NCBI GenBank assembly: GCA_934728205.1 | Contig: CAKVEH010000062.1 | Coordinates: 1 to 7,871, forward strand | Direction: 5' to 3' | Origin: an uncultured Helicobacteraceae bacterium | Lineage (GTDB): Bacteria; Campylobacterota; Campylobacteria; Campylobacterales; Helicobacteraceae | DNA: 7,871 bases | Shown: positions 1 through 4,560 of the stretch, piece by piece | Layout: each line of letters opens with the position of its first letter | Numbering within the stretch: position 1 is the stretch's first letter | Position numbers and translations under genes: made by a program | The notes under the pieces: generated by a model | The model's input: the letters and a program-made list of their open reading frames with translations, nothing else | Database searches by the model: none | What the model was told of the DNA's origin: nothing

Positions 1-837
1 TGCGATAGAATTGATATTTGATGTGCATTGAGATTGTAAATTGTCCATTAACTTCACAAGATTTTTGTCTTTGCAGGCTAAGTAACCCACGCGCCAGCCT
101 GTCATTGCCACCGCCTTGCTTAAGCCATTGACTACTATGGTGCGTTCATACATATCCGCATTCACTGCTGCGCTTGAGCAAAATACACCATCATAAAGGA
201 GTTTTTCATAAATTTCATCGCTTATCACCCAAATGTTTGTGTCTTTTAACACCCAAGCAATGGATTCCAATTCTTTTTTGCTATATACCATTCCTGTGGG
301 GTTTGACGGGGAGTTGAGCACGAGAGCTTTAGTTTTTGGTGTGATAGCGGCTTTGAGTTGTTCGGGTGTGATTTTGAAATTTTGTGATTCTGTTGTCGGT
401 AAAAAAATAGATTTTCCACCACAATACTTCACTAACTCTGGGTAACTTACCCAATAGGGTGCTGGTATAAGCACTTCATCGCCATCATCAATAAGGGCTT
501 GAAAGATGTTAAAAAGCGAATGTTTCGCACCATTGCTAACGAGAATCTCACTAGGCTCATATTTCAATCCATTATCGCGCTCCAACTTACCACAAATGGC
601 TTTAAGCAATTCTGGGATGCCTCTCACGGCAGTGTAGTGGGTGAATCCACTATTAAGCGCGCGAATGGCTTCATTTTGTATAGGGGTTGGTGTGTCAAAG
701 TCTGGCTCGCCAGCCGAGAAGCTTAAAATGTCTTTGCCTTGCGCCTTTAAATCGCGTGCAAGTGAGCTAATAGCAATGGTTGTCGATGGCTCTAAAAGTG
801 TGATGCGATTGGCATAGGGATTTTTAGATTCTTTCAT
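1..837 (-). CDS. aspC: Aspartate aminotransferase, class I PLP fold (partial, C-terminus off the left edge)
   Basis: The first 279 codons of a PLP-dependent aminotransferase of the class I (Ib) aspartate aminotransferase family, which moves the amino group between aspartate and 2-oxoglutarate in the cytoplasm. Visible family landmarks are SAGEPDFDTP (41-50), the PAPYWVSYP loop (126-133) whose aromatic packs on the cofactor, NSPSNPTG (175-182) with cofactor-binding Asn179, Asp207 and Tyr210 in SDEIY, and the PLP lysine Lys241 in SKAVAMTGWR with the phosphate-binding Arg249. The family is about 390 residues, so roughly the last 110 are missing because the window ends. The ATG at 837-835 is preceded by a strong Shine-Dalgarno AAGGAGGG (843-850). 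It lies downstream of accA on the same strand but has its own promoter-like sequence, so it is probably a separate transcription unit. The exact amino-acid specificity (aspartate versus, for example, prephenate) cannot be settled from this fragment. Confidence 0.87.
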   Translation of the reverse strand, partial: MKESKNPYANRITLLEPSTTIAISSLARDLKAQGKDILSFSAGEPDFDTPTPIQNEAIRALNSGFTHYTAVRGIPELLKAICGKLERDNGLKYEPSEILVSNGAKHSLFNIFQALIDDGDEVLIPAPYWVSYPELVKYCGGKSIFLPTTESQNFKITPEQLKAAITPKTKALVLNSPSNPTGMVYSKKELESIAWVLKDTNIWVISDEIYEKLLYDGVFCSSAAVNADMYERTIVVNGLSKAVAMTGWRVGYLACKDKNLVKLMDNLQSQCTSNINSIA

Positions 838-873
838 AGCCTCCCTCCTTATTTGGTTATTTAAGATTTTGGG

Positions 874-882
874 ATTGTATCA
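874..882 (-). promoter_or_regulatory. Extended -10 promoter for the aminotransferase gene
   Basis: On the minus strand the sequence TGATACAAT gives an extended -10 element (TG-n-TACAAT, hexamer at 879-874). A start site about 7 nt downstream, near 867, would leave a leader of about 30 nt before the ATG. No convincing -35 box is seen, as is usual for vegetative promoters in Helicobacter and Campylobacter. The rest of the 838-957 gap holds the ribosome binding site and AT-rich sequence; no clear terminator for accA is visible. Confidence 0.5.
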
Positions 883-957
883 AAAAGTCGCTTAACACAG
901 CCTTATAAATACACTTTTGCAATGAAAAATACACAATTACACAAATCTTATTTGGAT

Positions 958-1890
958 TTATTCTTGTGTAAAAACACCATAACGCATAAGTTTTTCATAG
1001 CGGTGTTGTAAAAACTTATCGTCTTTTTGTATTTCTTGCACAGCGCAGATGAAATATCCTTCAATAGCCTTAGCTGCATTTTGTTTGTCTCTATGTGCGC
1101 CCGATAGTGGCTCTTTAATAATATCATCAATAAGGTTGAGTTTTTGGAGTTCTTCTGGGGTGATTCTTAGGGCTTTTGTTGCGGTTTCTATTTTCGTGGG
1201 GTCATTCCATAAAATCGCCGCACAGCCCTCTGGAGAAATAACGCTAAATATAGAATACTGCATCATCGCTAGTTTATCAGCCACAGAAATAGCCAAAGCC
1301 CCGCCACTTCCACCTTCACCGATTACCACACAAATAGTTTGCGTTTGGAGTGCCGCAAATTCTTGGAGATTTTTTGCTATCGCTTCACTTTGTCCGCGTT
1401 CTTCAGCGGCGATACCCGGATATGCGCCCGAAGTATCCACGAGCATCAAAATTGGCAATCCAAATTTTTCTGCAAGTTTTGCTGCTCGAAGTGCCTTGCG
1501 ATAGCCCTCTGGGTGAGGCATACCAAAGTTTCGCGTAAGTTTATTTTTTGTCCCTCTGCCTTTTTCTTCGCCGATGACAACCGCACCAATACCACCGATT
1601 TTACCAATAAAGCACACGATTGCCTTATCATCGTTAAAATGTCTATCTCCACAAATTTCGTATTTATCCTGCATAATAAGCTCAATATAATCAAGTGCAT
1701 AAGGTCTATCTGGGTGTCGTGCTAATTGGAGTTTTTGATAGTCGCTCATATTGTTATATACCTGAGCGATTTCTTTTTCTAAGTCTCGTTGCAAGATACT
1801 CTGTGCGTGAGTATCCCCCCGAATACTAGCAGATTCTATATCGTCTTGGAGAGATTTGATTTTGCTCTCAAAATCTAAATATGTAGCCAT
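958..1890 (-). CDS. accA: Acetyl-CoA carboxylase carboxyltransferase subunit alpha
   Basis: A 310-residue AccA, the usual length for the family. With AccD it forms the carboxyltransferase half of acetyl-CoA carboxylase, transferring carboxyl from biotin-BCCP to acetyl-CoA to give malonyl-CoA, the first committed step of fatty-acid synthesis. An N-terminal helical region (about 1-55) leads into the AccA signature RHPDRP (58-63). The crotonase-like core follows with [14 protein letters not shown] (99-112), DTSGAYPG (152-159), ERGQSEAIA (164-172), the glycine-rich oxyanion/CoA region [10 protein letters not shown] (191-200) and [13 protein letters not shown] (216-228). The ATG lies only 6 nt after the fabF stop, and its weak Shine-Dalgarno (AAGG) overlaps that stop codon, so translation is probably coupled to fabF. 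No accD, accB or accC is present in the window, so the other subunits are encoded elsewhere. A run of six G (coding strand) near codons 24-25 is short and the frame is intact. Confidence 0.96.
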   Translation of the reverse strand: MATYLDFESKIKSLQDDIESASIRGDTHAQSILQRDLEKEIAQVYNNMSDYQKLQLARHPDRPYALDYIELIMQDKYEICGDRHFNDDKAIVCFIGKIGGIGAVVIGEEKGRGTKNKLTRNFGMPHPEGYRKALRAAKLAEKFGLPILMLVDTSGAYPGIAAEERGQSEAIAKNLQEFAALQTQTICVVIGEGGSGGALAISVADKLAMMQYSIFSVISPEGCAAILWNDPTKIETATKALRITPEELQKLNLIDDIIKEPLSGAHRDKQNAAKAIEGYFICAVQEIQKDDKFLQHRYEKLMRYGVFTQE

Positions 1891-1896
1891 TACGCC

Positions 1897-3141
1897 TTAT
1901 CCGTTAAATTTTTGAAACACCACCACACCATTTGTGCCACCAAAGCCAAATGAATTGCTCATTACGGCATTCAATTTCGCTTCTCTGGCGACATTTGGGA
2001 TATAATCCAAGTCGCATTCTGGGTCTGGCGTCTCATAATTGATTGTAGGTGGCAAGATTCCCTCATTCATTGCCATAATGCTAATGATTGCTTCTAAACC
2101 ACCAGCTGCACCAAGGCAATGTCCAATTTGTCCCTTTGTAGAGCTTATAGGTGGGCAATTTTCTTTGCCACCAAAGGCTGACTTGATAGCTATGGTTTCA
2201 AACAAGTCGTTATACTTAGTGCTTGTGCCGTGAGCGTTAATATAATCAATTTTGGTATTTGCCATTTTTAGTGCGGCTTTCATCGCACGGAATGCTCCCT
2301 CGCCTTGTGGTGCTGGAGTGGTAATATGGTTGGCATCACCGCTTTCGCCAAAGCCAATAAGTTCGGCATAAATTTTTGCTCCGCGTGCCTTAGCAGAATC
2401 AAGACTTTCCAAAACTAGCGCACCAGCTCCTTCTCCCATTACAAAGCCATTCCTATCTTTATCAAATGGTCGAGATGCCCGGAGTGGCTCGTCATTTCTA
2501 TCGGAGAGTGCTCTCATCGCTGCAAAACCACCAATGCCAACAGGACAAACAGTAGATTCCGAAGCGATGACAATCATTTTGCTTACTTCCCCAACCATAA
2601 TGCTTTTGCCTGCCTCGATGATAGCGTGTGTGCCAGCCGCACAAGCGGTAACACTAGCGATATTTGGTCCTTTAATCCCATACTCAATAGAGGCAAAGCC
2701 ACCAATCATATTGATGAGCGCAGATGGGACAAAAAATGCACTGATTCTTCGAGGTCCTTTATCAAAACAAGCGATTGAATTTTGCTCGATATTGCCAAGT
2801 CCCCCGATACCAGCTGCAGAACTAATGCCAAAGTCATTGCATATATCTTGGGCTACTTTATTATCACTACCAAGCAATCCACTATCTTGTAATGCTTCTT
2901 TAGAAGCCTTAAGTCCCAAATGAATGAAGCGACCAGCTTTTTTGACTTCTTTTGCGTCCATCACCTCTTCTGCATTAAAGCCGACAATCTCGCCGGCAAT
3001 CTTCACAGGGAAGTCTTCAGCATCAAATAAAGAAATCCTTTTAATACCACATTTTCCCTCTACTATAGCCTTAAAAGAATCGCTCTTATTTAGACCTAGT
3101 GAATTTATCATTCCAAGTCCCGTAATCACCACTCTTTGCAC
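1897..3141 (-). CDS. fabF: 3-oxoacyl-[acyl-carrier-protein] synthase II (KAS II)
   Basis: A 414-residue condensing enzyme that extends acyl-ACP with malonyl-ACP. The thiolase-fold catalytic triad is complete: nucleophile Cys167 in VTACAAGTH, His304 in NAHGTSTKYND and His341 in STKGQIGHCLGAAGG with the supporting Lys336; the C-terminal GFGGTNG (399-405) includes the Phe400 gate position. A Cys-His-His triad indicates a chain-elongating KAS I/II enzyme rather than FabH (Cys-His-Asn). The start is GTG at 3141-3139. The codon directly upstream in frame is TAA, so no earlier start is possible, and AAGGAG (3147-3152) sits 5 nt upstream at an ideal distance; the protein then begins MQRVVITGLG as expected for FabF. 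It lies between acpP (about 100 bp upstream, with a hairpin in the gap) and accA (6 bp downstream). All landmarks are intact. Confidence 0.97.
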   Translation of the reverse strand: MQRVVITGLGMINSLGLNKSDSFKAIVEGKCGIKRISLFDAEDFPVKIAGEIVGFNAEEVMDAKEVKKAGRFIHLGLKASKEALQDSGLLGSDNKVAQDICNDFGISSAAGIGGLGNIEQNSIACFDKGPRRISAFFVPSALINMIGGFASIEYGIKGPNIASVTACAAGTHAIIEAGKSIMVGEVSKMIVIASESTVCPVGIGGFAAMRALSDRNDEPLRASRPFDKDRNGFVMGEGAGALVLESLDSAKARGAKIYAELIGFGESGDANHITTPAPQGEGAFRAMKAALKMANTKIDYINAHGTSTKYNDLFETIAIKSAFGGKENCPPISSTKGQIGHCLGAAGGLEAIISIMAMNEGILPPTINYETPDPECDLDYIPNVAREAKLNAVMSNSFGFGGTNGVVVFQKFNG

Positions 3142-3146
3142 TTAAA

Positions 3147-3152
3147 CTCCTT
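3147..3152 (-). promoter_or_regulatory. Ribosome binding site deciding the fabF GTG start
   Basis: AAGGAG on the minus strand, 5 nt before the GTG at 3141. Together with the in-frame TAA immediately before the GTG, it fixes this non-ATG start. Confidence 0.8.
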
Positions 3153-3182
3153 CATCACAAAATAATTTAGATTTACAAGTCA

Positions 3183-3213
3183 AGAATCTACAAAATGCTA
3201 CTTTGTAGATTCT
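3183..3213 (-). repeat. Perfect 12-bp stem hairpin between acpP and fabF
   Basis: AGAATCTACAAA (3183-3194) is the exact reverse complement of TTTGTAGATTCT (3202-3213), separated by 7 nt; one extra G-U pair can shorten the loop to 5 nt in the minus-strand RNA. It lies in the roughly 100-bp gap after the acpP stop. There is no T-run downstream on the minus strand, so it is not a standard intrinsic terminator. Plausible roles are a processing or stability hairpin that lets acpP mRNA accumulate above fabF and accA, or partial attenuation; this is inference. Both arms contain the abundant heptamer AGAATCT/AGATTCT. Confidence 0.8.
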
Positions 3214-3241
3214 GTATTGACATAAAGTAAATATGGTATGC

Positions 3242-3475
3242 TTACTTGCGCGCTTTTTCGATATATTCAACCACATCTTTCACGGTTTTTATGTCTTTTG
3301 CATCATCTTCTGGAATCTCGATTTTGAACTTATCCTCTAATGCCATAATAAATTCAACAACATCAAGAGAATCTGCATTTAGGTCATCGATAAAACTAGA
3401 ATCTTCTTTAACCTCGCTAGCATCTACATTTAATTGCTCTACAACAACTTCCTTTACTTCATCAAATAATGCCAT
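3242..3475 (-). CDS. acpP: Acyl carrier protein
   Basis: A 77-residue acidic protein of the standard bacterial ACP length. Ser36 in the DSLD motif (35-38), at the start of helix II, is the attachment site for 4'-phosphopantetheine, which holds the growing acyl chain. The following helix ([20 protein letters not shown], 39-58) is the classic recognition helix that docks FabG, FabF and the other synthase enzymes. The ATG is preceded by AAGGAGTC at good spacing. It sits between fabG and fabF, the common bacterial order, and has its own promoter-like -10 box upstream, fitting the high level at which ACP is normally made. Confidence 0.98.
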   Translation of the reverse strand: MALFDEVKEVVVEQLNVDASEVKEDSSFIDDLNADSLDVVEFIMALEDKFKIEIPEDDAKDIKTVKDVVEYIEKARK

Positions 3476-3508
3476 AATTGACTCCTTATCTTAATTTTAA
3501 ACTTAGGA

Positions 3509-3540
3509 GGGTATTATAGTAAAAAAAGGCAAAAATACCC
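3509..3540 (-). promoter_or_regulatory. acpP promoter with a flanking inverted repeat
   Basis: A perfect TATAAT (3518-3513 on the minus strand) lies about 38 nt before the acpP start, with an expected start site near 3506 and a T-rich stretch upstream in place of a -35 box. A 7-bp inverted repeat, GGGTATT (3509-3515) and AATACCC (3534-3540), brackets the -10 and spacer with 18 nt between arms; the proximal arm overlaps the -10 box. It could be an operator or a weak hairpin at the end of fabG; the function is inference. The gap between acpP and fabG also holds A/T runs at 3551-3566 but no GC-rich terminator. Confidence 0.5.
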
Positions 3541-3568
3541 TTAATTTAGATAAAATTTTTTAAAAAAG

Positions 3569-4312
3569 CTACATATATAAGCCACCATTAACCTTTAAAA
3601 CCTCACCTGTTACATAACTTGCCTCATCACTTAGTAAAAATGCCACGACACCTGCCACTTCCTTTGCTTCGCCAAATCTCGCCAATGGGATATTTTGCAT
3701 ATAAAATTCTTTAATTTCATCTTTTAGAGAATCTGTCATATCTGTGCGGATAAAGCCCGGTGTAACGCAATTAAAGCGAATGTTGCGTCTTGCACCCTCA
3801 TAGGCAAAACTTTTTGTCATTGCTATCATACCGCCCTTGCTTGCGGCGTAGTTTGTTTGTCCGGCATTTCCTCGCTCACCAATGATAGAGGCGATATTTA
3901 CCACTGCTCCAAATCGTTGTTTGCTCATTGTTTTTAAGGCTTCTCTTGTGCCGATAAATGCAGATTTTAAATTCGCATCAACCACACTCATAAAGTCCTC
4001 TACACTCATTCTCAAAGCAAGATTGTCTTTAGTAATACCAGCATTATTGACAAGATAGCTAAGTTCGCCATCAGATTCTACAATGCTTTTAATACCATTG
4101 ATAAAATCCTCTTCATTTGTTGCATCAAAATTTATCACCGCTGCTTTACCGCCGCTAGATTCTATTTCACTTTTAAGAGAATCTGCCAATTCTGGCTTGC
4201 TACGATAATTTATCCACACTTTAAGCCCCAAAGTTGCCAAATAGCGACAAATCTCTGCACCTATACTTTTACTTCCTCCTGTTACAAGGACATTTTTTCC
4301 ACTAAAGGTCAT
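3569..4312 (-). CDS. fabG: 3-oxoacyl-[acyl-carrier-protein] reductase
   Basis: A 247-residue short-chain dehydrogenase/reductase that reduces 3-ketoacyl-ACP with NADPH, the first reduction of the elongation cycle. The cofactor motif is TGGSKSIG (11-18), followed by NNAG (89-92) and the catalytic tetrad Asn114, Ser142, Tyr155 and Lys159 in the YxxxK pattern; TPGFIRTDM (184-192) and the C-terminal VNGGLYM are typical of FabG. The N-terminal glycine motif is unusual: residue 16 is Ser where the pattern TGxxx(G/A)xG usually has Gly (SKGIG as I remember it from H. pylori). The ATG at 4312 has AAGGAGT (4317-4323) 4 nt upstream. It is probably the first protein gene of the cluster, and no terminator is visible between it and the SRP RNA gene upstream, so read-through from the ffs promoter is possible. 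Confidence 0.95.
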   Translation of the reverse strand: MTFSGKNVLVTGGSKSIGAEICRYLATLGLKVWINYRSKPELADSLKSEIESSGGKAAVINFDATNEEDFINGIKSIVESDGELSYLVNNAGITKDNLALRMSVEDFMSVVDANLKSAFIGTREALKTMSKQRFGAVVNIASIIGERGNAGQTNYAASKGGMIAMTKSFAYEGARRNIRFNCVTPGFIRTDMTDSLKDEIKEFYMQNIPLARFGEAKEVAGVVAFLLSDEASYVTGEVLKVNGGLYM

Positions 4313-4346
4313 TTTTACTCCTTAAGTCATTTGTTTTTTGTAAAAT

Positions 4347-4352
4347 ATTGTA
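4347..4352 (-). promoter_or_regulatory. Possible -10 box for fabG
   Basis: TACAAT on the minus strand about 35 nt before the fabG ATG, in AT-rich sequence just past the predicted 3' end of the SRP RNA. It would give a leader of about 28 nt. There is no TG extension or -35 box, so this is only a candidate; the alternative is that fabG is transcribed from the ffs promoter. Confidence 0.3.
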
Positions 4353-4363
4353 GTTTGGATTGC

Positions 4364-4473
4364 AATAACCCCCAAAACAGATTGCTACGGCACACAGAAA
4401 TAGAAGATGCTCTGCTGTGTTCCCACCCTGAAGCGTTGTCTGCAATTTCCATTGCATAGGTCTATTATGGAGG
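4364..4473 (-). ncRNA. ffs: Signal recognition particle RNA, small bacterial (4.5S) type
   Basis: The RNA scaffold of the signal recognition particle, which binds Ffh and directs nascent membrane proteins to FtsY and the translocon. The diagnostic domain IV is complete on the minus strand at 4434-4409: stem GCUU, internal-loop strand CAGG, stem GUG, tetraloop GGAA, stem CAC, internal-loop strand AGCA, stem GAGC. The CAGG/AGCA asymmetric pair and GGAA loop are the Ffh-binding signature, and every flanking stem base pairs (one U-G). Outside it, AUUGC/GCAAU can pair, and a terminal helix can form between AAUAGACC (4464 downward) and GGGUUAUU (ending at 4364). The ends are estimates: the 5' end from a TATAAT at 4485-4480 and the 3' end from the terminal helix, giving about 110 nt, normal for the small type. 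Overlapping short open frames here are incidental. Confidence 0.87.
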
Positions 4474-4479
4474 CGCGAA

Positions 4480-4485
4480 ATTATA
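4480..4485 (-). promoter_or_regulatory. -10 box of the SRP RNA promoter
   Basis: Perfect TATAAT on the minus strand about 7 nt before the estimated 5' end of ffs, in the wider sequence TAGTATAAT. No -35 box is recognised upstream (AT-rich instead). Confidence 0.65.
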
Positions 4486-4511
4486 CTATAAATTGACATA
4501 AAATTTTGTAG

Positions 4512-4517
4512 TATAAT
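4512..4517 (+). promoter_or_regulatory. -10 box of the uvrA promoter
   Basis: Perfect TATAAT on the plus strand, predicting a start near 4524 and a leader of about 36 nt. A consensus TTGACA lies at 4493-4498, but only 13 nt separate it from the -10, so it is not a well-placed -35. No LexA-type operator is recognised. Confidence 0.6.
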
Positions 4518-4560
4518 GCACAATTTTATTTAAACTACAAATTTCATAAGGGTGTAAGCA

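Larger units (their letters stand above)
4480..4517. repeat. 9-bp perfect inverted repeat formed by the divergent ffs and uvrA -10 boxes
   Basis: ATTATACTA (4480-4488) and TAGTATAAT (4509-4517) are exact reverse complements 20 nt apart. Each arm contains one -10 hexamer pointing outward, so the two promoters are mirror images and RNA polymerase sites overlap face to face on their upstream sides. Confidence 0.75.

Noticed and set aside
402..408. Run of seven A (T on the coding strand) inside the aminotransferase gene as a slippage site.
   Set aside because: The reading frame continues cleanly on both sides with family motifs, and the run is within normal range for AT-rich DNA.
940..960. AAATC/GATTT pairing just after accA as a terminator.
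   Set aside because: The stem is only five AT-rich pairs with no following T-run, too weak to call.
1049..1504. Plus-strand open frame of about 151 codons opposite accA.
   Set aside because: It overlaps conserved AccA motifs on the other strand, and its translation has no family features.
1815..1820. Run of six C (six G on the coding strand) inside accA, as a possible phase-variable tract.
   Set aside because: Six bases is short for a contingency tract, the frame is intact, and accA is expected to be essential.
2534..2923. Plus-strand open frame of about 129 codons opposite fabF.
   Set aside because: It lies wholly inside a strongly conserved minus-strand gene, has no recognisable motif and looks like the antisense shadow of fabF codons.
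4493..4498. Perfect TTGACA as a -35 box for uvrA.
   Set aside because: Only 13 nt separate it from the TATAAT, too close for a normal sigma-70 promoter, and Helicobacter promoters usually lack a -35.
4302..4523. Minus-strand open frame of 73 codons upstream of fabG.
   Set aside because: It runs across the SRP RNA and its promoter and overlaps the fabG start; the structured RNA explains the sequence.
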